Positions 35,061 to 44,776 of a DNA stretch of 64,000 bases are shown here, piece after piece (within the stretch, counting starts at the first letter, position 1; each line of letters begins with the position of its first letter). The notes beneath the pieces are model-generated. The model searched no databases, had not been told where the DNA came from, and saw only the letters and a list, made by a program, of their open reading frames with translations. The translations under genes and the position numbers were made by a program. Source of the DNA: Exophiala sp. HKRS030 (Eukaryota; Ascomycota; Eurotiomycetes; Chaetothyriales; Herpotrichiellaceae); the NCBI GenBank assembly GCA_023897205.1, contig JAHWDD010000006.1:2728001-2792000 (forward strand). The letters run 5' to 3'.

Positions 35061-35767
35061 GAGGTCGTTGCATCGTGAGCCTTTGCATCGTCCATTCAAA
35101 GAAGTCGAGGGAATTGTTGCTCAGACCTGTGATATTGTTGGACGGTGGCTGCGAGATCTTGGTGGTGGTGGTGCTTGTGGTTGTGGTTCGTTGCGCTCGG
35201 GGATCCTCGGGCAAAAACGCGTCTCGAAGACCCCGACAACGCGTCCTGGAATCCCCCACCAAACACAACTGCAGAATGCGGACTTTATTTGTACTCACTC
35301 CTGAGTCATGAGACTATTGAATCAATAGCCACGATGTTATAGAGGCACAAGACTACGTGGTTGAGATCTTCCATCTCGGACAATTTCTACCGCCTTGCTG
35401 CAAAACATTTCGGAGACCCGCGACGACGATTGCGGCTTGACGATTGCACCACTTCTGCATGCGACGGCTGAGGAGTAGCTTGACAATTTTCGCCTTCTTA
35501 TTGGTCAGACTGAAAGAGACTCTAGGCAACGATTCCAATAGAATCTCCCCATGGCGACACCAGCATTGCTGTAGCTTCAGAGTTCGCGATCTGGAAGACT
35601 GAGATACGAGATGGGTATGCGTGATGCATAAAGATTGATCTCCCTGCCCCTCGATGCTGGAAGTATGCTCGCTCCCTTCAACTAATCCTGATCATTTTCT
35701 CTCTTGCCGCTCCGATAGACTGTATCACTAGTAGACTTTGACGAGCAGCCACCTAACAACCAAAGAC
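35061..35767. promoter_or_regulatory. Divergent promoter SGS1 / DUF899 gene with two MCB boxes
   Basis: Two perfect ACGCGT hexamers at 35217-35222 and 35239-35244, 157-184 bases upstream of the SGS1 ATG. In yeasts ACGCGT is the MluI cell-cycle box bound by MBF (Mbp1-Swi6; DSC1/MBF in fission yeast), which drives G1/S expression of DNA replication and repair genes. The rest of the 707 bases shows only GGTGGT repeats near 35160. Confidence 0.6.
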
Positions 35768-36469
35768 ATGCATCAGGTACGAGGACTCTTCTGGATCTCT
35801 TGACCAACCGATTCACACTTTCTTCAGCAGATAGCGACCGCCGACCAGTGGAAGTCTGCACGGGCTGAGTTGTTGAAAGAAGAGAAAGCTGCGACCCAGT
35901 TGCTTTCGAGTCTAGCCGCGAAACGTCGCCAATTGCCTTTGGTCAAAGTCGATAATGCAGACAACCTCTTCTTTACCGATTTCGACGGCAGCAAGAAATC
36001 TCTCCTGCAACTCTTTGGCAGGTCACAGCAACTCATGCTGTACGACTTTATGCTTGCTGATCAAGACAAGGAAGGCTGTGTCGGATGTTCCTTCGTTATG
36101 GATCATATCCCGTATCTATGCCACCTCCAGAGTCGAAACACAACTTTTGCGGCTGTAGCGTCGGCTTCCATCGACAAGATCACCTCGTACAAAGAACGCA
36201 TGGGCTGGAGATTTCCATTTTATAGCTCCAAGGACACGTTCGTTGATGTTGATCAGCGGAAGGAGGAACTTACCTGGAGACCACCCACTGGGTTCTTCGG
36301 GATCGCTGTCTTCTTGCGTCAGGATCAAGAAGTCTTCCACGCATATTCTACTACTGAGCGTGGCGTTGAGGTCATATTATCAACCTACGCCTTGTTAGAC
36401 ATGACGCCTTTGGGAAGACAGGAAGTGGGCAACGGCATAACACAGTTCCGACTTCATGATTCATATTGA
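35768..36469 (+). CDS. DUF899 thioredoxin-like family protein
   Basis: The first exon is only 9 bases, ATG CAT CAG at 35768-35776, followed by an intron with a GTACGA donor. The acceptor is a tandem NAGNAG (TTCAGCAG): splicing after the first AG (35827) or the second (35830) differs by one Gln and keeps frame. The mature protein is 215 or 216 residues. DUF899 features: a helical start (ATADQWKSARAELLKEEK), EGCVGCSF with a Cys-x-x-Cys, SYKERMGWRFPFYSS, VFHAYSTTERG and the closing LLDMTPLGRQE. The family has a thioredoxin fold, is common in bacteria and fungi, and its function is not settled; redox activity is plausible from the CxxC. No targeting signal is seen. Confidence 0.88.
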
Positions 36470-36768
36470 AGTCGAGTCAACATTGACCATTCAGAAAACC
36501 AGTATTCTTGCAGTCAGGGTAGACGTAGTGTTGAGACGGTGACGATTGGGCTACAATGTTAGAAAACAAGCCTTGAAAAGGCAGAGTATTACTCGTCAGA
36601 CCAAATATGGGCTCTTTCAACTGCAGTCCTCCACGCTTTATCGATGAAATCCTTGACGTCAGACTACCTAGTTAATCTTTACTCTCGCTATGAACTTTTC
36701 GAGAAACGACCAACTCGAAATAAAAACAAGCCGAACGCAAAAACAAAGTGCACATTGCCGCCATCATC

Positions 36769-38836
36769 ATGGCACCCAAGAAAAAAGGCAAATCGGCTGA
36801 ACAGAAAGCAGCGAAAGCAGCAAAGCAAGTCAAAAAGGCAGCAAAGAGCGAAAAGAAGTCCAAATCTAAAGCCGCCGCCGTTCTCAACGACGATTCCGAC
36901 GCGGACGAGGTAGATCTCGATGCCGTGCTTGCCGCCTATGCAGAGGAGCAGGCCAAATTCCTCAAAGTGACCGAAACAATCTGCGGGCCACCATCTGCCA
37001 GATCCTCGAGCACATTAGTTGGCTCCCCTCGAACAGGAACGAATTGTTCATCTTCGGAGGCGAGTACCACGATGGAAGCATTGCCTCCTTCTACAATGAC
37101 CTTTTCATCTTCCAAATCGACAAGGGTGAGTGGCACAAGGTTGTGTCAGGCAACACACCTTTACCAAGAAGTGGCCATGCATGTTGCCGTGGAGGTAATA
37201 CTGGTGGTGTCTACATTTCAGGTGGAGAATTCTCATCCCCGAAACAAAATCAGTTCTACCACTACCATGACTTTTGGCATTTGGATACAGATACTAGAGA
37301 GTGGACAAAACTTGAGCCGAAAGGGAAAGGCAAGAACCCACCGGCTCGTAGCGGCCATCGTATGACATACTTCAAAAACTATATCGTGCTGTTCGGCGGC
37401 TTTCAAGATACGTCGCAGCAAACCAAATATCTCAACGACACATGGATTTTTGATTGCAAGGAGAATGTATGGCACGAAATGAAACTTGGCCCAGCAGCGC
37501 AGAAGCCTGATCCCAGGTCATCATTCAGTCTCCTTCCCCATGACTCCGGTGCCGTACTCTTTGGTGGATACTCCCGTGTCAAGACAACTAGCACGAGCAC
37601 CAAACAAAGCAAAGGTGGCGCTGGCGTGGTTCGCAATATTCTGAAGCCAGTCGTCCACCAAGATTCTTGGTTCCTCCGTATCACTCCCCCAACTTCAGAA
37701 GCACCAAGTGGTACTCCACCGACGTTGCGATGGGAAAGACGCAAACGACCCGCAAACACACCCAACCCACCGCGAGCAGGTACAACTATGGCATTCCACA
37801 AAGGCCGTGGTGTAACATTTGGGGTGTGCATGATGTGGAAGACAGTGAAGAAGGCATTGACAGCGAATTCTTCAATGAATTGTACATATGGAACATCGAC
37901 CGAAATAGATTCTTCCCTCTTACACTGCGCCGACCAAAACAAGGTGGAGCAAAGAAACAGATACAAGCTAGTCGAGCGCGAGATCGCGGAAAAGCCGACG
38001 AAGAAGAGCTATTACGCAATCTCGCGGCTCTACAAACCAAAGGTTCAATCTCTGCAGCTGACGAAATGAAACTTGACCAAGACCTTGAAGAGACAGCTCC
38101 AGAACGTACGAAACGCGAAGTCCCAGTACGATTTGAAATGCCACACGGCCGCTTCAACGCACAATTGACTGTTCAAGATGACATTCTCTACATCTACGGA
38201 GGGACCTTTGAGAAAAAGGATATAGAAATCACGTTCACCGACCTGTATAGCATCGACCTTGGCAAACTCGACGGTGTGCGTGAACAATTCTACATCGAAC
38301 CCATTAATTGGAACGTCACGACTCAAGATAGCGATGAAGAAATGGACGATGACGATGACGAAGACGAGGATGACTACTCAGACGCAGACGAGCAGTCAGA
38401 TAACGACAAAATGTCCGTTGACGCGACGCGGCCGCCATCATCATTCTCTACTGCACCAACCGAGCTCACAGCTCCCATCTCAGAGGCAGAAACAACCATC
38501 GAGACTGAAGCCGAAACAAGCGCGGAACAAGACTCTCGGCCCTTCCCCCGACCCTTCGAGACATTGCGGGACTTTTACGCTCGTACGTCCGAAGACTGGC
38601 AGAGACTAGTGATGGAGATGAAAGTCCCAAGGACAACAGGCGTTGGCTATTCTTCGGCCGCAGATCAGTCGGTCAAGGAGATCCGCAAGAAGGCGTTTGA
38701 ATTGTCTGAGGAGAGGTGGTGGGATTGCCGTGAGGAGATCCGTGATCTGGAGGATGAGCAGGAGGCTGCTGGGATCGGTGAGGTGGTCAGTATGGCAGAT
38801 CGAGGCACAGAGAGCGGTGCAGGCAGGAGAAGGTGA
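36769..38836 (+). CDS. KEL3: Kelch-repeat protein, KEL3 / KLHDC4 family (two apparent frameshifts)
   Basis: The ATG at 36769 begins a Lys/Ala-rich N-terminus (MAPKKKGKSAEQ...), typical of the family. Three consecutive frames carry one protein: 36769 to about 37025, then to about 37821, then to 38836. Kelch blades include LFIFGGEYHDGS, SGHACCRGG, YISGGEFSSP, IVLFGGFQDTS, VLFGGYSRVK and ILYIYGGTFEKK. An acidic stretch (EEMDDDDDEDEDDYSD) leads to a C-terminal DUF4110 domain (DFYARTSEDWQRLV ... ERWWDCREEIRDLEDEQ). With one base restored at 37025-37028 and one at 37821-37824 it would be 689 residues. As sequenced, it is broken. Known: a cytoplasmic kelch protein conserved from yeast to humans, role poorly defined. 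Convergent with the next gene, 175 bases apart. Confidence 0.88.
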
Positions 38837-39011
38837 GCTGTAATTTGTATTGGTTTGAACCAGTGGCACCGATATTGAGTGCATCACTTGATGTTCGAGC
38901 CCATATGAGTCTCTGGTTCGTAGTGTGGCCCATGAGGCACAGAGTGGCAGCGTGATGGCTTGTCGCTCCATGAAAATGCGGTTCCAGCACCAAGAAGGAT
39001 ATAACCATCCA

Positions 39012-40611
39012 TCAATCAATAGTATCATCTCTAAGCTCCCACAACGCCTTGAGCACATCCCCAGCCTTACTCCTTACAGCATCATGATACATGACATTCG
39101 TTTGATAGACTTTCGCCCCCTTGACCAAATTCGCCGTTTCCAACGAAAAGTCCAGATCAACATACATATCCTCATTATACACCGCCGCGTAGACCGGGAC
39201 GTCGTTCCTAGCCAGCTGCTCCAGGTCATATAAGTCAGGCCAATCGTGCTTCTGCTCGAGAATGGTAACGACATCCTTCAAGGGCCTTAGCTCAGCGTAA
39301 TCGTCAAAGGCACTCTTGAAAACCATCTCGCCGGTGAAAAACATTTTGCTCTCACCATCACCCTCTTGTCCTGATGCTGGTACTGGTCCTGGTTTGATGG
39401 TCGCTTGATAGTCAAACTCGGCAAACTCCTCCCTGATGCGGTCAAACACCCACGCTGGTGCTTTACCCTGCGCATAAAGACTCCCATGTAGCAAAGCATA
39501 AATGACGTGTTCGTCGAACTCGCCGGTGTTGGCCTCGACTTCGGCGAGGGTCGGGCGCGTCAGGAAGCCGAACACATCCAGATCCCAATCTGCGCGCAGT
39601 ACGATCTCATGGACGCGGTCGAAGCCGCCGTGGAAACCAAAATAGATGCCCATACCGAGAAACCGGGCACTTGACAGCGGGACGCCAGTCGGCAAGAGCG
39701 GTCTCTCTCGGTCAAGATGTTGCGCTACCCTCCGCACCCGCTCGACGTCTTCCGGATACTTTGCGAAATACCGTTCATTACGCTGGGCGACTCGCCGGTA
39801 TGCGCGGCGGATCGGCTCATCGGGCAATGCCTGGGTGACTGGCGCCAGGCCGCCCAGCGGGAACACCTCACGTAGTCCTTCTGGGTAGAAGCTCAGGTAC
39901 GTCAGGCTCACGAATCCGCCGTACGATTGGCCGAGAATAGACCATTTCTTGCTGTCTGGGTCGGTGATCGATGCGGTCAGTGCTAGGCGGATGGCTTCGA
40001 GGTCCCGTACGGCGTTGTCGGCGCGGAAGTGGGATAGATACTCGGCTTGTGAGGTGGCAGAGCCGCGGAGGGCGAGGGTTGCTGTTGTGATCGTGTTGGA
40101 GAGGCCCATGCCCCGGTGGTCGAAGGATAGGAACTGACGGGTGGTCAGTATGGTCTGAATTATATTTCAGAGCCGTTGCTTGAATTTTTATAAAGGTTCA
40201 TAGATGTGGAAGTCATGTTCATCTTGGTATTGCTGCCCAGATCGGTGATGTGCTGGGGTAGACTCTGCGCTGAATCAAGCGTACAACGAGACGTACCTTG
40301 TATCCCTTCTGAAGCACCTCATGTGCGACATGGCTATCCTGAGGCCTTGGTCCAGCAAATCCCGGGCCACCAGTGATATAAACAAACCACGGTGTAGTTT
40401 CTGGATCCTTGGCCTTCTTGGTGGGCGCAGCAGGTTTTTCGAATTTCTCAGCACTCCGACAGAACAGCTTCAGCCGTTCACCGTCTGGCTTCGCATGGTC
40501 TAATGGCACAGAGAAGAAGAGTTCCGTGATCAATAGCTTACCGGGGACTTGATGAGTTTTGGATGATAAGAGCTTTGCTGGTTGGATGGGAATCTTGGGC
40601 AGTGGTGGCAT
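39012..40611 (-). CDS. Prolyl aminopeptidase (proline iminopeptidase) family alpha/beta hydrolase
   Basis: Two exons, 40611-40297 and 40133-39012, joined in phase 0 across a 163-base intron (GTACGT donor, CGTCAG acceptor). The product is 478 residues. The oxyanion loop reads VYITGGPGFAG; the junction produces FLSFDHRGMGLS, as in MEROPS family S33. The nucleophile elbow is GQSYGG (Ser175). Near the C-terminus, DVPVYAAVYNEDMYVD fits the catalytic-Asp region and NVMYHDAV supplies the likely His. The length suits the fungal proline iminopeptidases with a large helical cap. Expected role: release of N-terminal residues (often Pro) from small peptides in the cytoplasm; substrate preference cannot be read from the sequence. 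No signal peptide. Confidence 0.88.
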
Positions 40612-41084
40612 GGTTCTGGATTTGGTTCTGATCTTGCCTTTGGCTCGGCCGTGATGCCAGCGGCAACTTGCAAGAAGGGTTTGCGAGGTGTTATGAATAG
40701 GGTAGTGACAGAGGAGCGACGGGCGTTGTCTTGGGAATAGATGATGGTGAAGGGATTCGACGAGTTTGCCAGGTCGGACAGTAGCCCGTGGGGTGTGATA
40801 TTATTTGCGCCCTAAACAGAGAACGGAAAGCGTCTACTGAGCACTTTTGAAACGTCCGCGTTTGTTCTGAATATGTAGATGCGATAACTACACCGCGGTT
40901 CAAGATAGTCGCATTTGATATGGACCATCATCATACAAGCAGTAAGTCTGGTGTTGACTTTCAAGGGTTTGAGGATGTGCACGGGTAAGTAGACATATTT
41001 ACGGCATGCCAACGTACCCCAACCCGCCACAATCTCCAGGAGTGCCTTTTAATGATTACTTTTATAGCTCGTGATTGATGGTCT
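40612..41084. other. Intergenic, aminopeptidase promoter / GPI16 3' side
   Basis: 473 bases. I see no distinct element or convincing ORF. Confidence 0.5.
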
Positions 41085-42878
41085 CTATTCTGTCTTTTGT
41101 GATTTGCCTCGAAGCCGGTCTTTCATCTTGGCGATGAGGCCCGAAATTCTACCCACCAACAACTTGAGGCGTCCTTCACCCACTTCATCTATGGCCACCA
41201 GGCGCCTAACCAAGAGATTGTAGATGCTTCCAAATGCTAACGCCATGACCGTACTCGTCAAGATGATCACGTTGTATGGCATGCTGAAGTCCGGAGTAGG
41301 AAGGGGTAATAGCAAGCTTGTCGTTCTTATGTAGACGTTTTTGGATGCATCTGCTTGACTGTCTTTGCTCAAGATTCTGATGACCGCAGGAGCGACGTTG
41401 AACCCTCGATTGGCATCTGGCGGGTACTCAGTATATCTGAGTATGGCTTTCTCAAAGTCATAGGTCAGCATCACCGTACTGGCGGGAGGAACAGTTATGA
41501 CAAGTTCAAGTTGTGTGCCTCGTTTTCGATCAATGGCAGGTCGATAGTACATGTCCGTGATAATATTCTTGTCAAACTTGGATGCAGTATGTGTCAACTG
41601 TGCTTTCAGGGTGTGCACATAGGGCCGCATGAACCAGGGAAGACTCTCGAAATAGACGAAAGTCACGGAATTTGTCCTGGAAGGGTTTTTGAAGACAGTC
41701 CTCATGCCTCCTTGCGCGGCACCATGGCCTGTGATGGTCCTTTCCGCCCTCAACAACTCATGGCCTAGATCGGATGGGGCGGATAGAGCTTGTTGCGGAA
41801 GTCCCAAGTCGAAGTCCTCAATCTGCATCAATTGATAGCACCTCTTCTCAACTTTACCAGGGGGAGATTTGATCTCAAATCCGCTGGCACCGATGAAGAC
41901 CATCCGTTCATGGGGAACGTTTAAGCAAACAGATTTGGCTTCGGGTCCTTCTTCCTCTGCAAGCGGACAAGCACCTGCTATTGTCCTGCCAAATACCTCC
42001 TTCAGGGACCATGGAAGTTCATCCGTCACATCCTTTGGATAGCAGGTATCGTGGGAATGGTATGGTTTAGTGTCGTCGCAAACCAATTCTTCATTGGGTA
42101 TCGGTCGTGGGATAGGATTGTCCCTAGGTCTCTTGGACCTCTCAATATCAAGAACTACATCAATGCTTTGATCGATTTCCATCTGACAATCGTTCGGGCC
42201 AAGGTCACATTTTGGTCTCACGTCGATCGACATGCTTTGCCAAGATGCGTCAAACACCTTGTGGCCATCCAACAGACTTGAAATCCCGGCTTTGCCTTTG
42301 CAGGGAAGTAATTTAAGAAATGGTGTCAGGTTCTCCGTACACACGACTTCTCCAGGAAGTACACCGTGCAGTAGATGAAGACTGTCCTTCTTTTCCCGAA
42401 ATGTAGCGGTACTTTCGAAGCTGAGGACCGGTTTCGTTGTCCTCGTGGAATCAATAAAGTTGATTGATGCGCAAAATAACCCGGATAGTGATTGGGTCAG
42501 TGTACTCCATTTCTTAAAAGCCTCATCTTCTGTGCTCGCTTCAATCCAAGCCCACAACTCAACACCTGTACCACCCTCCTTGAAGCCACTCCAGGGTCTC
42601 GCACCCCAAGTTTCCGGATCCCATCGTCCCGTGGTGAACCTCAAATGCAATTCTTTTGTATCAGCATATCTCAAAGCCTGCCCCAGCGACCGTGGAAAAT
42701 ATCTAAAATTCTGAGCCTCGTAATCTTTTAATGTCTCGTTACTGCGGAAGTCAAAGGAGGCGAGGAGAGATCCGAGCGGAAGAGGCGTCAGGGTCAGTTG
42801 TTCAAAGTAGTCCGTTGCGGTGACAGTCAAGGTAAATATGGCGCTGATGAAGAAGAAAAGAAAGAATGACCGGGACAT
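41085..42878 (-). CDS. GPI16: GPI transamidase subunit Gpi16 (PIG-T)
   Basis: Single exon, 597 residues. A signal peptide (about 1-21, hydrophobic FFLFFFISAIFTLTVTA) precedes the ER-lumenal domain. Family signatures: YFEQLTLTPLPLGSLLASFDF, a YFPRSLGQAL segment, LRFTTGRWDPETWG, WSGFKEGGTGVELWAW and PGKVEKRCYQ. A membrane segment lies near 533-555 (MPYNVIILTSTVMALAFGSIY) with a short basic cytosolic tail. Known role: Gpi16/PIG-T is part of the GPI transamidase with Gpi8, Gaa1, Gpi17 and Gab1, which swaps C-terminal propeptides for GPI anchors; a conserved Cys links it to Gpi8. The length is near yeast Gpi16 (610). Divergent from LUC7. Confidence 0.95.
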   Translation of the reverse strand: MSRSFFLFFFISAIFTLTVTATDYFEQLTLTPLPLGSLLASFDFRSNETLKDYEAQNFRYFPRSLGQALRYADTKELHLRFTTGRWDPETWGARPWSGFKEGGTGVELWAWIEASTEDEAFKKWSTLTQSLSGLFCASINFIDSTRTTKPVLSFESTATFREKKDSLHLLHGVLPGEVVCTENLTPFLKLLPCKGKAGISSLLDGHKVFDASWQSMSIDVRPKCDLGPNDCQMEIDQSIDVVLDIERSKRPRDNPIPRPIPNEELVCDDTKPYHSHDTCYPKDVTDELPWSLKEVFGRTIAGACPLAEEEGPEAKSVCLNVPHERMVFIGASGFEIKSPPGKVEKRCYQLMQIEDFDLGLPQQALSAPSDLGHELLRAERTITGHGAAQGGMRTVFKNPSRTNSVTFVYFESLPWFMRPYVHTLKAQLTHTASKFDKNIITDMYYRPAIDRKRGTQLELVITVPPASTVMLTYDFEKAILRYTEYPPDANRGFNVAPAVIRILSKDSQADASKNVYIRTTSLLLPLPTPDFSMPYNVIILTSTVMALAFGSIYNLLVRRLVAIDEVGEGRLKLLVGRISGLIAKMKDRLRGKSQKTE

Positions 42879-43284
42879 GCCGGCGTCATCGCAGACAATC
42901 TGCCAGCATTTCTAAAGTAAGAGTATCACACCAAATGGTTGAGCATGAGAGGCCTTGGGGTTATGCAGGCAAAAGACACAGTGGAGGAAATCAAGCGCCT
43001 CTAAGCGCTAATCAACGGATAGCCGAGGTCAGACAGGAAGTTACCCACTCTTCCAAGACCTTCGATGGTGCATAATTCACTGTCTGACACATACTTCACC
43101 TCTCCAAAATAAACGCCGCCTATCCCACCTATGCCCTCTCTTGAACTGCGGAGTTTCCATCTTGGTTTTCAATCGCCTTGCACCCTCGACGGACTGCAAC
43201 ATTCCGTCACTGAAGTCCACCCTTACTGTGCAGGGCGGAAAGACCATCATCATACACATACTCTCTGTATTTCACTGAGCAACC
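42879..43284. promoter_or_regulatory. Divergent promoter GPI16 / LUC7
   Basis: 406 bases between two divergent essential-type genes, so probably a shared bidirectional promoter. I do not recognise a specific factor site. Confidence 0.5.
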
Positions 43285-44177
43285 ATGGCGGCGGAACAAC
43301 GCAAACTGCTCGAGCAGTTGATGGGCGACCAGTACCACGGTCCCGGCGCCGTCTCGAAAAACGCCAACCTCACCCTCACCTCGCCAGGCGTGTGCCGCTC
43401 TTATCTAGCAGGGACATGCCCACATGACCTCTTCACCAATACAAAGCAAGATCTGGGCCCGTGCCCGAAAGCACATCCGGAACTACTCAAGATCGAATAC
43501 GATAACCTGGCAGCCCCCGAGAAACAGAAACTCGGCTTTGACTACGACTACATGCGCGACATGCAAAAGTACATCGACGAGTGCAACCGACGGATTGACC
43601 AAGCACAACGACGTCTGGAGAAGACGCCCGACGAGATCCGGCAGACCAACGATCTCCTCAAGACCATCTCCGACCTCACCAAGACCATCAACACCGGCCT
43701 GCTGGAAGTCGCATGTTTAGGCGAGACGGGCAGCGTGAGTCTCGCAACGACGGAATTCTACAAAGTGCGCACAGCCAAAGTCGCAAAGGAACAAGCGGAG
43801 AGGGATCTCAAGTCGCTCTCGGACACGAGCGGACCGTCTGGCCATCAGAAACTACAAGTCTGCGATGTGTGCGGCGCGTATTTGTCTAGACTGGACAACG
43901 ACAGGCGACTGGCAGACCATTTCTATGGGAAGATGCACCTGGGTTATGCGCAGATGCGGAGGACGTATGAGGCCTTGCAGAAGGAATTGAAAGGACGCCC
44001 AGCTCCAGTCAGGCAGGACGACAATAGCCCTGCTGGACCAAGGGGTTATGATGACGGCGGATATGGAGATGGTGGCGGATGGGGCGGCCGTGGTGGAGGG
44101 GTTATGGCGGTAGGGGATATCGAGGTGGAGGTGGCGGAGGCGGCGGGTATCGTGGACGAGGCAGAGGGAGGTGGTGA
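43285..44177 (+). CDS. LUC7: U1 snRNP protein Luc7 (apparent frameshift in RGG tail)
   Basis: Begins MAAEQRKLLEQLMGDQYHG, the Luc7 start. Zinc finger 1 is CCCH-type (VCRSYLAGTCPHDLF ... LGPCPKAH). Coiled-coil helices follow, then zinc finger 2 (QVCDVCGAYLSRLDNDRR ... HFYGKMHLGY). Known role: U1 snRNP subunit that affects 5' splice-site choice. In the current frame the protein would run on to 44559 (424 residues) with an unlikely acidic, then 3'-UTR-like tail. Adding one G to the run at 44098-44101 instead gives an RG/GY-rich tail (YGGRGYRGG ... YRGRGRGRW) ending at a TGA at 44175-44177, 297 residues. I take that as the true end. Convergent with the RGG-rich gene. Confidence 0.92.
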
Positions 44178-44776
44178 GTGGGAATGGGAGTGTGACCATG
44201 TGGCTACGCTATCATGCCATGGCCCAACGCAGCGAGAAAGAAGGAAAAGCCATTTGATACCCCTGTACTTGTCATTGCATAGCGAACGGAGTTTGGAATC
44301 TGGTGCTTTGATTCGATGGATACCATGTTTCATTTTTCCTCGTTCTACCTCAAACCGTGAATTCATGATGCGCGTACTCTTCATTCGACATGACCATGTT
44401 TTCCGCCTGCCCATGCTTTTCTCCTCACCCCACCATCAAACAGAACAAAAGTCGACATATCCTACCCAAGTTGATGCTCGACTGTACCCTGTCGCAGACA
44501 TATCCAATAGCCGCACCATGAAATTTTATCTGATGCATACCCGCACCGCTCCTTTATGAATCCGCAAAAGGATGAAGAACGGTCGCTCAAACGCTGAAAA
44601 ACACAATCCAATCGAGTCCACCTCCATTCCGAGCAATGCAATCCATTGTCAATCTTTTGAGGGCCCTTCTCCTAATGCCAATTGACCCTTCAATCAATGC
44701 AAAGCCTTTTGTTCCCGGCCCCGAGATTCCATCCCATGCAATCAGTATGCCAACATATGCAGAGGGTGAAAGTGGT
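44178..44776. other. Convergent intergenic region LUC7 / RGG-rich gene
   Basis: 599 bases between two stop codons; presumably both 3' UTRs. The uncorrected LUC7 frame would extend into it. No other feature seen. Confidence 0.55.

Noticed and set aside
36769..38836. KEL3-type gene as a true pseudogene
   Set aside because: Only two single-base losses, both in G/C runs; all blades and the C-terminal domain are otherwise intact, and a neighbour shows the same kind of loss.
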